A DNA stretch of 64,000 nucleotides from Aggregatibacter segnis (GCF_003130075.1 NZ_NRCW01000003.1:62001-126000); one strand, 5' to 3'. Shown: positions 26,913 through 37,140, counted from the first letter of the stretch. Notes: generated by a model not told the origin, from the letters alone. Numbers and translations: made by a program.

Positions 26913-27608
26913 TTAATAACCGGTTCGGCTGCTTGGGCAATCCATAATTTGCCAGTTTAAATCGTAACAAATAAAGAGCTCGTTACGTGCGGCGCCCAGG
27001 TAAACATCCTTTAATTGCGGGTTGTTTTTTCGCATCCATTTAAACAGTTCGGTGCTGCTTAATTCATAGTTCGGTAGCTTCAAAGTGCGGTATAAATTTT
27101 TGATCTTTTCAAAATAATCTTGCGCATTGTTAAACATGCACGCGCCGTGTTTTTCCCACTCGCCTTGTAATAAGCCGGCGCTCGGCACTTCAGGCAAATA
27201 GCGCTCAATCAGATCTTGCGGTAATTTTGGCAAATCGCCCTGACAAAAGCGCGGGTGATCGGAGACTCTTCGGGCTTGTTTGTTTTGTGACCATAATCCA
27301 TGCACAATCCAACCGAATTGTTGGGTTAAGCCGCATTGATATTGCAAAGAGGTCGGTAAATTATCACCGTATTGTTGACGTTGTCGTTCACAAAATGCCG
27401 GCGACCAAGATAACACGAGGGTGTAATAATCGGTTTGAGCCTGTTTATTTTGCCCGATAGGATCGTTTTTCATGACGTAATCGTAATTACGATCAACAAC
27501 CACCTCCGCCGCTTGTTTCTGTTGGGAAAAATAATACCAACCGGCAAGTAAAAACATTAAAAATGCCACCACAAAAAAAGACTGTAGCAACATACGTTTC
27601 TCGTTCAT
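26913..27608 (-). CDS. rna: Ribonuclease I, RNase T2 family
   Basis: A 231-residue enzyme with an N-terminal hydrophobic segment (residues 8-27) that is either a signal peptide or a membrane anchor. The two T2 catalytic sites are visible: WIVHGLW and EWEKHGACMF, each with its His. It would degrade RNA in the periplasm. Several cysteines (AFCERQ, YQCGL, GACMF, ICYD) can form the conserved disulfides. It is shorter than E. coli RNase I (268). Confidence 0.9.
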   Translation of the reverse strand: MNEKRMLLQSFFVVAFLMFLLAGWYYFSQQKQAAEVVVDRNYDYVMKNDPIGQNKQAQTDYYTLVLSWSPAFCERQRQQYGDNLPTSLQYQCGLTQQFGWIVHGLWSQNKQARRVSDHPRFCQGDLPKLPQDLIERYLPEVPSAGLLQGEWEKHGACMFNNAQDYFEKIKNLYRTLKLPNYELSSTELFKWMRKNNPQLKDVYLGAARNELFICYDLNWQIMDCPSSRTGY

Positions 27609-27644
27609 AAAATTCCTTTCACTTTGTTAACGTATTGATTATAA

Positions 27645-27935
<291 letters not shown>

Positions 27936-27951
27936 CGCGTTTGAACGTGCG

Positions 27952-27990
27952 GTGAAAAAAGAGGGCGTTTTTACCCGCCCTAACTTTTCT
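27952..27990. terminator. Bidirectional terminator between yfhL and yfiF
   Basis: Stem AGGGCG / CGCCCT (27962-27981) with an A-run on the left and a pyrimidine run on the right lies between the two convergent stops. Confidence 0.65.
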
Positions 27991-27994
27991 CGTT

Positions 27995-29071
27995 TTATCT
28001 AAAATACCATTTCGCCAGCAAAATTCCGGCATTGACCGATACGTTTAAGCCATTTTTCAGTGGGCTGGCAAACGCCAAACGAACCTGCTCATCGCTTTTC
28101 TCTGATAAAGCCTCTGTAGAACCTTCGCTCAGTACAAAAACCGTTTTATTTTTTAACCGTACTTTATCCAATGCTGTGGCGTTTTCATCGCTGCTCACGT
28201 GAAGGATTTGATAACCGGCTTGGCGTAATTGAGAAAGCGCATTGCGGGAGTCATTGGTCTCCAATACACGCACATATTCCGCACCGCCTTCTGCAACGCG
28301 TAAGGTCACGGCAGAATTGAGGCTTTCAGCGTTTTCTACCACAATATTTTTCACCCCGAAAAAGGCGCAAGTACGTAAAATACCGCCAATGTTTTGTGCG
28401 TTGTTCACATTATCTAACAACACCAAGCAATCTTCTTGATGCGGCACATCGAGATAGCCTTGCAACGTAAACGGATGCGTTTTTTTCACCAACATACAAA
28501 TGCCACCGTGGTGTTCTGTGCCGCTGACTTTGATCATCTCGTCGTTGTCCACAATGTGATACACCTTTTTATTAGTGGCTAAATAACTGCAAATATCCCC
28601 AATTTTATGCGCCATTTGTACGGTTGCCCACAAGCGCACAATGCTTCCCGGGCGTTGTTGAAATAAGGCTAAACACGCATTTTCACCATACACTTTCATT
28701 TCTTCTGCGCGATTCTTTTTGATTTTTTCCGGTGCGCGTGGTGACAATGGGCCGGTCTTTTTCTCTCTCGGCTTATCATCGAAACGACTGCTTTTGACGG
28801 TGACTTTCACGTTGCCTTCCGCACCACCGGCTTTTTTCATGGTGCTTTCGGCAATGTGTAAGGTTTTTTCTTGGCTTTCAGCGCGTTTAAATTTCGGCTT
28901 AGTATTTCTGTCGTTATCTCGCTCTCTGCGAAATTCTTGGCGAGAATCGGTTTTTGAGGAGGCAAAGTGCGGTCGATTTTTATCGCGTTTTTGACGGTCG
29001 TCACCGACACTGCGTTCGGAAAAAGTACGGTTGTTTGATTTGAAAGTCGGTTTGTTTGAATTTTGGTTCAT
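27995..29071 (-). CDS. yfiF: TrmH/SpoU family RNA 2'-O-methyltransferase (YfiF)
   Basis: A 358-residue protein. The first 120 residues are basic and low-complexity (many Lys, Arg, Ser), probably RNA binding; the rest is a SpoU domain: VLLDNVNNAQNIGGILRTCAFFG (motif 1), then FVLSEGSTEALSEK (motif 2) and LNVSVNAGILL (motif 3, with the Asn-Val-Ser of the knot). E. coli YfiF has the same layout and an unproven RNA target. Confidence 0.87.
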   Translation of the reverse strand: MNQNSNKPTFKSNNRTFSERSVGDDRQKRDKNRPHFASSKTDSRQEFRRERDNDRNTKPKFKRAESQEKTLHIAESTMKKAGGAEGNVKVTVKSSRFDDKPREKKTGPLSPRAPEKIKKNRAEEMKVYGENACLALFQQRPGSIVRLWATVQMAHKIGDICSYLATNKKVYHIVDNDEMIKVSGTEHHGGICMLVKKTHPFTLQGYLDVPHQEDCLVLLDNVNNAQNIGGILRTCAFFGVKNIVVENAESLNSAVTLRVAEGGAEYVRVLETNDSRNALSQLRQAGYQILHVSSDENATALDKVRLKNKTVFVLSEGSTEALSEKSDEQVRLAFASPLKNGLNVSVNAGILLAKWYFR

Positions 29072-29242
29072 AGTTATGTTGCCGATAGGGTGGATGAATG
29101 GAATAAATTTGCGCTGTTGGCAATAAATTTGTGAGCATTATAACGAAAACCAGCCTTTTTTCTACCAAGGGGAGCGATAAATATTGTAAACTATCGCCCC
29201 AATTAGGTTCCGACTCATTGAGTACAACAGAGAACAAATTTT

Positions 29243-30610
29243 ATGTTTAGAGATAAGACAAAACGGGCTCAGAAGCGTCTTGAAAGCCTGCCATGTTTAG
29301 CTTTACAGGCGGAACAAGTTGAATTTATTTACAGCCCAATGGCATTTAAAAATGAAATTATTCAACTGATCAGACAGGCGAAAACGCGTATTTTTGTGAC
29401 CGCACTTTACTGGCAAAATGACGAAGCCGGACAAGAAATTCTCGATGAAATTTACCGTGCTAAACAAGATAAGCCTGAACTTGAAGTGAAAATTTTAATT
29501 GACTGGCATCGTGCACAGCGCAATTTATTAGGGGCGGAAAAGAGTGCGACCAATGCCGATTGGTATTGCGAACAACGCCAAAAATATCAACTTGCCGATG
29601 ACCCGAATCTATTTTTCGGCGTGCCGATCAATACGCGCGAAGTGTTCGGCGTGTTGCACATCAAAGGCTTTGTTTTTGACGATACCGTGCTTTACAGTGG
29701 CGCCAGTATTAATAACGTGTATTTGCAACAAAATGAAAAATACCGTTACGACCGTTATCAAAAAATCACCCATCCGCAATTAGCCGACAGCATGGTGGCC
29801 TTTATTCGCGACTTTTTGTTGAATAGCGATGTGGTGTTGCCGTTAGATAGCGTTAATCGTCCGAAAACCAAAGAACTTCGACAAAATATCCGTCATTTCA
29901 GAAAAAATCTTGCACTTAATGGGCAATATAAACTGTCAAGTGCGGTTGATTTTGGCAACGAATTAACGGTAACACCGTTGTTTGGTTTAGGTGGTGCGGG
30001 CAATGTATTGAATTGCACGATCGAAGATTTATTTCAGCTGGTTGATGAAAAGCTAACTATTTGTACGCCGTATTTTAATTTCCCGCGGACATTGCAACAA
30101 AAAATCCGCCATTTGCTACGTAAAGGCAAAAAAATCGAAATTATTGTGGGCGATAAAGTAGCAAATGATTTCTACATTCCACCGGAACAACCCTTCAAAA
30201 TGGTGGGGGCATTGCCTTATTTGTATGAAAACAATTTACGCCGCTTCAGCAAAAAGTTTGAACGTGAAATGGCACAAGGTCAGCTAACCATTCGGACCTG
30301 GAAAGATGGTACGAACACCTATCATCTAAAGGGCGTTTGGATTGACGATAATTATATTTTGTTGACCGGCAATAATTTGAATCCGCGTGCGTGGCGATTG
30401 GATGCGGAAAATGGTTTATTTATTCATGATCCGAAACAACAACTGTTACCTCAAGTGGTTCAGGAATTAGATTGTATTCGCCAACATACGACGGTGCTTC
30501 AACATTACACCGAGTTAGAAGAAATGAAGCAATATCCGGCACCGGTGCAAAAATTATTGAAAAAATTTGCCCGTATTAAAGCGGACAAATTAGTGAAGAT
30601 GATTTTGTAA
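29243..30610 (+). CDS. pssA: CDP-diacylglycerol-serine O-phosphatidyltransferase
   Basis: A 455-residue phospholipase D-superfamily enzyme that makes phosphatidylserine for phosphatidylethanolamine synthesis. Two HKD-type sites are visible: HIKGFVFDDTVLYSGASIN and HLKGVWIDDNYILLTGNNLN. Length matches E. coli PssA (451). Peripheral membrane enzyme; no membrane helix is present. Single-gene unit followed by a strong terminator. Confidence 0.95.
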   Translation: MFRDKTKRAQKRLESLPCLALQAEQVEFIYSPMAFKNEIIQLIRQAKTRIFVTALYWQNDEAGQEILDEIYRAKQDKPELEVKILIDWHRAQRNLLGAEKSATNADWYCEQRQKYQLADDPNLFFGVPINTREVFGVLHIKGFVFDDTVLYSGASINNVYLQQNEKYRYDRYQKITHPQLADSMVAFIRDFLLNSDVVLPLDSVNRPKTKELRQNIRHFRKNLALNGQYKLSSAVDFGNELTVTPLFGLGGAGNVLNCTIEDLFQLVDEKLTICTPYFNFPRTLQQKIRHLLRKGKKIEIIVGDKVANDFYIPPEQPFKMVGALPYLYENNLRRFSKKFEREMAQGQLTIRTWKDGTNTYHLKGVWIDDNYILLTGNNLNPRAWRLDAENGLFIHDPKQQLLPQVVQELDCIRQHTTVLQHYTELEEMKQYPAPVQKLLKKFARIKADKLVKMIL

Positions 30611-30640
30611 TCACATTGTAAGTGCATTTACACTCAATAT

Positions 30641-30676
30641 AAAAAAGGATTGTCAGTGAATGACAATCCTTTTTTC
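30641..30676. terminator. Strong bidirectional terminator between pssA and uvrA
   Basis: A perfect 15-bp stem (AAAAAAGGATTGTCA and its complement) with a GTGAA loop and T-runs on both sides. Confidence 0.9.
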
Positions 30677-30743
30677 GTGATAAACGTCGTGAAAAGAGAC
30701 CGCACTTTGGGTTGTTTAAGTGCGGTAGAAAAATAAAATGTTT

Positions 30744-33575
30744 TTAACCTTTCGCCAAAATCCCTTTCAGGAAGCGCGCGGTATGCGAACCTTCTACGTT
30801 AGCGACCTGCTCCGGCGTACCGGTGGCGATAATTTGTCCGCCGCCGCTACCGCCTTCGGGACCGAGATCCACAATCCAGTCAGCAGTTTTAATCACATCT
30901 AAATTGTGCTCAATGACCACGATGGTATTACCCTGATCGCGCAAGCGGTGCAACACGGAGAGCAGTTGTTTGATGTCGGCAAAGTGTAGCCCGGTGGTGG
31001 GTTCGTCCAGAATATACAGGGTTTTGCCCGTATCCCGTTTAGAGAGTTCCGTTGCCAATTTCACCCGTTGTGCCTCACCACCGGAAAGGGTGGTGGAGGA
31101 TTGACCTAAGCGAATGTAAGACAAGCCTACATCCATGAGGGTTTGCAGTTTGCGCGCAATCATCGGAACTGCATCGAAAAATTCGCGCGCCTCTTCCACG
31201 GTCATATCCAACACTTGATGAATGGTTTTGCCTTTGTAGCGAATTTCCAAGGTTTCACGGTTGTAGCGTTTGCCTTTACATTGGTCACAAGGCACATACA
31301 CATCCGGCAGGAAGTGCATTTCCACTTTGATTACGCCGTCGCCCTGACAGGCTTCGCAACGCCCGCCGCGTACGTTAAAACTGAAACGTCCCGGATTGTA
31401 GCCGCGTGCTCGGGCTTCCGGTACGCCGGCGAACAGCTCACGAATCGGGGTAAATACGCTGGTGTAGGTTGCCGGGTTAGAACGCGGTGTACGGCCAATC
31501 GGGCTTTGGTCAATGTCGATAACTTTGTCGAAGAATTCAAAACCTTCAATGGATTTATACGGCGCAGCCTCCGCATTTTCGGCGCGGTTTAATGCGTTTT
31601 GAGCAATCGGGAACAAGGTATCGTTAATCAACGTGGATTTGCCTGAGCCGGACACGCCGGTGACACAGGTAAATAATCCGACCGGAATCTCTAAGTTGAC
31701 GTTTTTCAGGTTATTGCCTGATGCACCGAACAACTTGAGTGTTTTTTTCTTATCAAGTGCGGTACGTTTTTTCGGTATTTCGATTTTTTCCGCGCCGGAT
31801 AAGAATTTACCCGTAAGCGAGTTTGGATTTTGCATGATGTGTTGCGCTGTACCTTCGGCAATGACATTGCCACCATGTACACCTGCGCCCGGGCCAATAT
31901 CGATAATGTGGTCGGCGCTTAAAATCGCATCTTCATCGTGTTCCACCACAATCACAGTGTTGCCGAGATTTCGTAAGTGAATCAAGGTATTGAGCAAGCG
32001 TTCATTATCCCGTTGATGCAAACCGATAGACGGTTCATCCAACACATACATCACACCAACCAAGCCTGCGCCGATTTGGCTAGCAAGACGAATGCGTTGC
32101 GCTTCACCGCCTGAAAGGGTTTCGGCGGAGCGGGAAAGGGAAAGATAATTCAAGCCCACATTCACCAAAAATTGTAACCGCTCTTTGATTTCTTTCAGAA
32201 TCTTCTCGGCAATTTGCGCTTTTTGTCCGCTCAGTTGTAGCTCTCCAAAAAAGCTCAAGGCTTCCCCGATGCTTTTCTCCGAGACATCAGGCAGATTGGT
32301 TTGCTCAATATAAACGTTACGCGCCTCGGGACGCAGACGCGAACCGCCACAATCGGCGCAAGGGCGATTGCTGATGTGTTTAGCAAGTTCTTCGCGCACG
32401 GACATGGATTCCGTTTCTTTATAACGGCGCGCCATGTTGTTCAAAATGCCTTCAAAGACATGGTGGCGCAACACCACATCGCCGCGATCGTTCATGTATT
32501 GGAATTCGATTTCTTCCTTGCCGGAACCGTGCAAAATAATCTGTTGAATTTTTTTCGGCAGTTCTTCAAAAGGCGTTTCAATATCGAAATGGTAGTGTTT
32601 CGCTAGGGACGTGAGCATTTGGTAATAATAGAAATTACGACGATCCCAGCCTTTAATAGCGCCATTGGCAAGGGAAATACTCGGATTTTGCACCACGCGT
32701 TTTTCATCGAAATATTGTTGTACGCCCAAACCATCACAAGTCGGGCACGCACCGGCGGGGTTATTAAAGGAGAAGAGACGAGGTTCCAGTTCCGGTACGG
32801 AATAGCCACAGTGCGGACAGGCAAAGTTGGCAGAGAACACCAGTTCTTCTGCTTTCGGATCGTCCATATACGCGACGACCGCCGTGCCGCCGGAAAGCTC
32901 GAGCGTGGTTTCAAAGGATTCCGCCAATCTTGTGGCTAAATCCGACCGCACTTTAAAGCGATCTACCACCACTTCGATGGTATGTTTTTTCTGTAATTCC
33001 AGTTTCGGCGGATCGGATAAATCACAAATCTCACCATCAATACGGGCGCGAATGTAACCTTGTGCGGCAATTTGTTGCAATAATTTAACGTGTTCCCCTT
33101 TGCGCTCTTTTACCACCGGCGCCAACAACATCATTTTGCTTTCTTCCGGCAGAGAAAGCACTTTATCCACCATTTGGCTGATGGTTTGCGCCGTGAGTGG
33201 CACATTGTGATGAGGACAGCGCGGCTCGCCCACGCGGGCAAACAACAAACGCAAGTAATCGTGAATTTCGGTAATGGTGCCTACCGTTGAACGTGGGTTG
33301 TGTGAGGTGGATTTTTGCTCAATAGAAATAGCCGGTGAAAGCCCTTCAATATGGTCCACATCGGGTTTTTCCATTAATGACAAAAATTGACGCGCATAGG
33401 CGGACAAGGATTCCACATAACGGCGTTGCCCTTCAGCATACAGCGTGTCAAAAGCCAAAGAAGATTTGCCTGAGCCGGATAAGCCGGTAATGACGATTAA
33501 TTTATCACGGGGAATAGTTAAGTTAATATTTTTCAGATTGTGGGTTCTTGCACCACGAATATCGATGGTATCCAT
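30744..33575 (-). CDS. uvrA: UvrABC excinuclease subunit A
   Basis: A 943-residue DNA damage-recognition ATPase. Walker A motifs [10 protein letters not shown] (residue about 31) and [10 protein letters not shown], two LSGGEAQR signatures and zinc-finger cysteines ([57 protein letters not shown], given here by position near 280 and 740) are all present. The start at 33575 ([14 protein letters not shown]) gives the usual length; an open extension of 112 codons upstream would run across the LexA box and ssb promoter and is not coding. Transcribed divergently from ssb. Confidence 0.97.
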   Translation of the reverse strand: MDTIDIRGARTHNLKNINLTIPRDKLIVITGLSGSGKSSLAFDTLYAEGQRRYVESLSAYARQFLSLMEKPDVDHIEGLSPAISIEQKSTSHNPRSTVGTITEIHDYLRLLFARVGEPRCPHHNVPLTAQTISQMVDKVLSLPEESKMMLLAPVVKERKGEHVKLLQQIAAQGYIRARIDGEICDLSDPPKLELQKKHTIEVVVDRFKVRSDLATRLAESFETTLELSGGTAVVAYMDDPKAEELVFSANFACPHCGYSVPELEPRLFSFNNPAGACPTCDGLGVQQYFDEKRVVQNPSISLANGAIKGWDRRNFYYYQMLTSLAKHYHFDIETPFEELPKKIQQIILHGSGKEEIEFQYMNDRGDVVLRHHVFEGILNNMARRYKETESMSVREELAKHISNRPCADCGGSRLRPEARNVYIEQTNLPDVSEKSIGEALSFFGELQLSGQKAQIAEKILKEIKERLQFLVNVGLNYLSLSRSAETLSGGEAQRIRLASQIGAGLVGVMYVLDEPSIGLHQRDNERLLNTLIHLRNLGNTVIVVEHDEDAILSADHIIDIGPGAGVHGGNVIAEGTAQHIMQNPNSLTGKFLSGAEKIEIPKKRTALDKKKTLKLFGASGNNLKNVNLEIPVGLFTCVTGVSGSGKSTLINDTLFPIAQNALNRAENAEAAPYKSIEGFEFFDKVIDIDQSPIGRTPRSNPATYTSVFTPIRELFAGVPEARARGYNPGRFSFNVRGGRCEACQGDGVIKVEMHFLPDVYVPCDQCKGKRYNRETLEIRYKGKTIHQVLDMTVEEAREFFDAVPMIARKLQTLMDVGLSYIRLGQSSTTLSGGEAQRVKLATELSKRDTGKTLYILDEPTTGLHFADIKQLLSVLHRLRDQGNTIVVIEHNLDVIKTADWIVDLGPEGGSGGGQIIATGTPEQVANVEGSHTARFLKGILAKG

Positions 33576-33636
33576 AATAGATTTTATAAATGAAAGAAGT
33601 GTAAATTTGCGACAATTATCGCATATTCCCAAATAA

Positions 33637-33652
33637 CTGTGCAAATATCCAG
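33637..33652. promoter_or_regulatory. LexA box between uvrA and ssb
   Basis: CTGTGCAAATATCCAG fits CTG-N10-CAG, the gammaproteobacterial LexA operator, and lies in the 169-bp divergent promoter region, as in E. coli uvrA-ssb. SOS control of at least uvrA is expected. Confidence 0.75.
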
Positions 33653-33744
33653 TTAATTTTGTTGAAGGCGTGGATTTATTCCAAATTTTCAGGCAGAATA
33701 GAGCAAATTTTTTTACAGCAAAATTGAATAAAGAAGAGGATATT

Positions 33745-34221
33745 ATGGCTGGAGTAAATAAAGTCATTATTGTTGGTAACTTAGGTAACGATCCTGAAAT
33801 TCGCACCATGCCGAACGGCGAAGCGGTTGCCAACATTACCGTTGCCACCAGTGAAAGCTGGAATGATAAAAATACTGGCGAACGTCGTGAAGTGACCGAA
33901 TGGCACCGCATTGTGTTCTATCGTCGTCAGGCGGAAGTGGCGGGCGAATACCTACGCAAAGGCTCTAAAGTTTATGTTGAAGGGCGTTTAAGAACCCGCA
34001 AATGGCAAGACCAAAACGGCCAAGATCGCTACACCACCGAAATTCAAGGCGATGTTTTACAAATGTTAGACAGCCGCTCTGATCGTCAATCCGGCGGCTA
34101 CGCACCGGCAGCACAGCCAAGCTACCCAAGCCAATCACAAAGCGCGCCACGTGCAACACCGGCAAGCAAACCGGCAGCCGAAGCACCGATGGATAACTTT
34201 GATGATGATATTCCGTTCTAA
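33745..34221 (+). CDS. ssb: Single-stranded DNA-binding protein
   Basis: A 158-residue SSB: OB-fold N-terminus ([22 protein letters not shown]), a Gln/Ser/Pro/Ala-rich linker (about residues 113-145) and the acidic tip DNFDDDIPF that recruits partner proteins. The start at 33745 has AGAGGA 8 bases upstream; 25 extra open codons before it are non-coding. It also takes part in DNA uptake and recombination in transformable species. Confidence 0.97.
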   Translation: MAGVNKVIIVGNLGNDPEIRTMPNGEAVANITVATSESWNDKNTGERREVTEWHRIVFYRRQAEVAGEYLRKGSKVYVEGRLRTRKWQDQNGQDRYTTEIQGDVLQMLDSRSDRQSGGYAPAAQPSYPSQSQSAPRATPASKPAAEAPMDNFDDDIPF

Positions 34222-34242
34222 CGAATAAAGCACAAAAATGAT

Positions 34243-34279
34243 AAAGGGTCTGATGTTATGTCAGACCCTTTCTTTTTTT
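34243..34279 (+). terminator. ssb terminator
   Basis: AAAGGGTCTGA / TCAGACCCTTT stem with a 7-base loop followed by a T-run. Confidence 0.9.
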
Positions 34280-34357
34280 GTCGTAGAGAATGAGGGTATT
34301 TTCTTGCGCAAAAGTGCGGTCATTTTTCAGCGTGTTTTTCCAACTTGAATATCGCAA
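34273..34357. repeat. Left copy of 85-bp direct repeat bounding the ssb-dam island
   Basis: Bases 34273-34357 align without gaps to 38968-39052 (constant offset 4695) with 13 mismatches by my count. The shared segment contains the T-run of a terminator, the TCGTAGAGAATGAGG motif, an AAGTGCGGTC uptake core and the last 13 codons of dam. The right copy is part of the functional dam gene. Confidence 0.8.
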
Positions 34358-34361
34358 ATTT
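34320..34361 (-). pseudogene. dam: Relic 3' end of dam on the ssb side
   Basis: On the minus strand this reads KFAIFKLEKHAEK-stop, to be compared with ELIAIFKAEKYAEK-stop of the dam gene at 39015. Base differences are mostly transitions, suggesting a diverged copy and not a recent duplication. It marks the left boundary of the island and suggests that ssb and dam were once adjacent. Confidence 0.65.
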
Positions 34362-34590
34362 TGACCGCACTTTTTTTATCGTAATAAGAAAATAGGGCAT
34401 TTTAGGGCGCAAGTATGCAATCACCGGATACTGCGACATTTCCAACGTAAGAGGCTTTTGTAAGGCGTTTGCTCATTGATTAATCCTTAGAAAAATAGGC
34501 ACAAACGTGGACGTTTGCGCCATCGGAGGGGTACAAGTTAGTGATGAAAAAATTTATAATGCACAAGTTATTTTTTTAGAGGAAGCATCA
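34359..34590. other. Intergenic DNA upstream of the DUF262 gene, possible 24-aa ORF
   Basis: This stretch holds an inverted uptake core (34364-34373), a short palindrome (CAAACGTGGACGTTTG near 34502) and a minus-strand ORF at 34402-34476. The ORF encodes 24 residues beginning MSKRLTKASYVGNVAVSGDC, with AAGGA 7 bases before its ATG. I do not recognise it; it may be a tail or head of a lost gene. No other gene is visible. Confidence 0.3.
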
Positions 34591-36705
34591 ATGAGAGCAT
34601 TAGAAGCTAATTTGCTTAAATTTTTGAAAAAATCATCCCAGTTCATCATCCCTATCTATCAACGGAACTATTCTTGGACAGACAAACAGTGTACCCAACT
34701 GTGGGATGATATTATGCGGACAGGGACTGATGGACGCATTCACGCACACTTCATCGGTTCTATCGTTTATGTTGAGCGCGCACTATCCACCGTAAGCAGT
34801 CAGGAATCCTTACTAGTGATTGACGGGCAGCAGCGTTTAACTACTTGCACCCTACTCATTGCAGCATTGGCTGAGTTTTTTGAGCAACATAATATCCCTG
34901 AATTGTTAAATAGTTTTTCCTCTAAAAAACTGCATAACTATTACTTAACCAATCCTGAGGAAGAAGGCGAAAGACACTTTAAATTGATTTTGTCTGAAAC
35001 TGATAAAGATACCCTTCTTGCCATATTGAAAAATACGCCACAACCAGAACGATTCAGCAGTAGAATTCAAGAAAATTACGAACAATTCCAAAAACTGATT
35101 CAGGAAAATCAAGACAAATTGGAACAAATTTGCCGAGGTTTGGATAAATTGGTTATTGTGGAAGTCGCGCTTGATCGAACGCAAGACAATCCACAACTGA
35201 TTTTTGAAAGCATGAATTCAACAGGTTTGGAGCTTAGTCAAGCAGACTTAATCCGTAACTATATTCTGATGGGATTAGAACCAGACCTACAAACCGAACT
35301 ATATCGCGATTATTGGCGTAAAATGGAACAACTTTTCGGGCAAGAAGCATATAGTCAATATTTTGATGATTTTATGCGTCATTATTTGACTGCGAAAACA
35401 GGAAATATTCCGAATATTCGTCAGGTTTACAGTGAATTTAAACTTTTTACTCATACCCATTTTTCCAATAATGTAAAAGAGCTGGTTGCCGATATTTATA
35501 CTTATGCAGGTTACTATTGTGCCTTTGCTTTAAACAAAGAAACCAATCCGGCTTTGAAAGAAACATTTACCGACTTGCGTGAATTGAAAGTCGATGTTGC
35601 CTATCCATTTTTATTAGATGCCTACCATACTTACAAACAGGAAGGTTTAAGTACTGACGAAATGTGCCAAATTGTGCGTTTAGTGGAAAGCTATGTTTTC
35701 CGCCGCGCGGTATGTAATATCCCTACTAACTCGCTTAATAAAACCTTTGCTTCACTTGCCAGAAATCTGGATAAAACAAATTATGTGGAAAGTTTGCAAG
35801 CCAAACTACTCATTCTTCCATCTTACCGCCGCTTCCCATCTGATGAAGAATTTTTGCGTGAAATTAAAATTCGTGATTCCTACAATTTTGCCCGCCGGAT
35901 TTACCTGCTACGCAAGCTTGAAAATTACGGACGTAAAGAAAAAGTCAATGTCAATGAGTACACTATTGAACATATCATGCCGCAAAACCCGAATTTATCT
36001 GACGAATGGCAGGCAGATTTAGGAAGTGATTGGCAGAAAGTTCAACAGACTTATTTGCATACATTGGGAAATTTAACCTTAACCGCCTATAACAGCGAAT
36101 ACAGCGACCGTCCCTATGTTTACAAACGAGACCAAGTAAAAGATGGAGACGGTAACGCTATCGGTTTGTCATCTAGTCCATTAAACTTAAATAAAAATTT
36201 GCCAAAGGAATATTGGAATGAAGAACAAATTAATCTGCGTGCAAAGCGATTATCCGTTTTAGCAGCCAAAATTTGGTCTATTCCTTATTTAACACAAGAA
36301 CGACTTTCTCATTATCAACCCCAAAAGAACACTGAAACGACATACAATATTACAGACCATCCACACCTGATGCTGAATGCGGCAATGCACACTTTATTCC
36401 AAACATTACGGCAACAAATTCTGGCATTTGACGCATGTGTCAGCGAGGAGTTTTTAAAATTGTATGTCGCCTATAAAGCAGAAACCAATTTTGTGGATAT
36501 TATCCCGCAGGCTAAACGATTACGTTTAGTTTTAAACATGCGATTTGCCGATATTCAAGACCCACGCGGGCTGTGTCGAGATATTACAAATTTAGGGAAA
36601 TGGGGTAATGGAGATGTTGAAGTCCGCTTAGATAATTTTGATGATTTGACTTATGTTATGGGGCTGATTCGACAATCTTTTGATTATCAAATGATAAAAG
36701 ATTAA
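34591..36705 (+). CDS. DUF262/DUF1524 (GmrSD-like) protein, candidate defence nuclease
   Basis: A 704-residue protein. Residues 1-230 are a DUF262 (ParB/Srx-like, GmrS-type NTPase) domain with IPIYQRNYSWT and IDGQQRLTT (78-84). Residues about 450-520 are a DUF1524 HNH domain: TIEHIMPQ (His461), then LGNLTLT and YNSEYSDR. The last 110 residues resemble DUF5655. Single-chain proteins of this layout are type IV restriction-like systems that cut modified phage DNA. Start at 34591 (AGAGGA upstream); an earlier frame from 34507 looks non-coding. It has no uptake-signal core and is followed by a neisserial-type terminator, so transfer from Neisseriaceae is likely. Confidence 0.85.
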   Translation: MRALEANLLKFLKKSSQFIIPIYQRNYSWTDKQCTQLWDDIMRTGTDGRIHAHFIGSIVYVERALSTVSSQESLLVIDGQQRLTTCTLLIAALAEFFEQHNIPELLNSFSSKKLHNYYLTNPEEEGERHFKLILSETDKDTLLAILKNTPQPERFSSRIQENYEQFQKLIQENQDKLEQICRGLDKLVIVEVALDRTQDNPQLIFESMNSTGLELSQADLIRNYILMGLEPDLQTELYRDYWRKMEQLFGQEAYSQYFDDFMRHYLTAKTGNIPNIRQVYSEFKLFTHTHFSNNVKELVADIYTYAGYYCAFALNKETNPALKETFTDLRELKVDVAYPFLLDAYHTYKQEGLSTDEMCQIVRLVESYVFRRAVCNIPTNSLNKTFASLARNLDKTNYVESLQAKLLILPSYRRFPSDEEFLREIKIRDSYNFARRIYLLRKLENYGRKEKVNVNEYTIEHIMPQNPNLSDEWQADLGSDWQKVQQTYLHTLGNLTLTAYNSEYSDRPYVYKRDQVKDGDGNAIGLSSSPLNLNKNLPKEYWNEEQINLRAKRLSVLAAKIWSIPYLTQERLSHYQPQKNTETTYNITDHPHLMLNAAMHTLFQTLRQQILAFDACVSEEFLKLYVAYKAETNFVDIIPQAKRLRLVLNMRFADIQDPRGLCRDITNLGKWGNGDVEVRLDNFDDLTYVMGLIRQSFDYQMIKD

Positions 36706-36716
36706 CGCCTATTTTT

Positions 36717-36764
36717 AAAAGGCCGTCTGAAGCCTTGTTTGGCTTTTCAAACGACCTTTGTTCA
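36717..36764 (+). terminator. Terminator built from neisserial DNA uptake sequences
   Basis: AGGCCGTCTGAA at 36720-36731 is an exact 12-mer AG-DUS, the uptake sequence dialect of Neisseria species. The opposing arm (TTCAAACGACCT, 36748-36759) is its degenerate inverted partner. Inverted DUS pairs are standard terminators in Neisseria but foreign to Pasteurellaceae. It lies 14 bases after the DUF262 stop. Confidence 0.8.
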
Positions 36765-36774
36765 CTCCAAACGC

Positions 36775-37140
36775 TTACTTCGCCTGAAAACCGCCGTCCA
36801 CGCTAAAAATGTGTCCAGTGGTGAAGCTGGCTTCATCGGACATCAGCCACACAATCGCGTTCGCCGGTTCGTGCGGGTTACCCATTCGATTCATTGGGTG
36901 CATAGTTTCCAAGGCTTTCGGGTCGATGTTTTCATCCACGCCTGAAATCTGTTTGGCGATGATTTCGGTGCGAGTTGCACCCGGTGCGATGCCGTTGATG
37001 CGGATTTTTTCTGCCGCATGGTCAAGGGCGCAGGATTTGGTGAAGCCGACCACCGCGTGTTTGGTGGAAACATAGGTGTTGGCGTAAGGAATGCCGTTCA
37101 AGCCCGCGATGGAACACAGGTTCACAATCGAGCCACCGTA
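36775..37140 (-). pseudogene. SDR-family oxidoreductase, 3' fragment
   Basis: The C-terminal 122 residues of a short-chain dehydrogenase: GGSIVNLCSIAGLNG, the active-site YVSTKHAVVGFTK (Tyr-x3-Lys), NGIAPGATRT and the end SVDGGFQAK. The N-terminal cofactor-binding half (TGxxxGIG) is missing; at about 37140 the frame runs into an 11-bp tandem repeat. It is therefore inactive. Its stop lies 16 bases from the DUS terminator, which may serve both convergent genes. Confidence 0.85.

Noticed and set aside
33576-33911. 112-codon N-terminal extension of UvrA
   Set aside because: It crosses the LexA box and divergent promoter, has no family match, and UvrA normally begins at MDTIDIRG.
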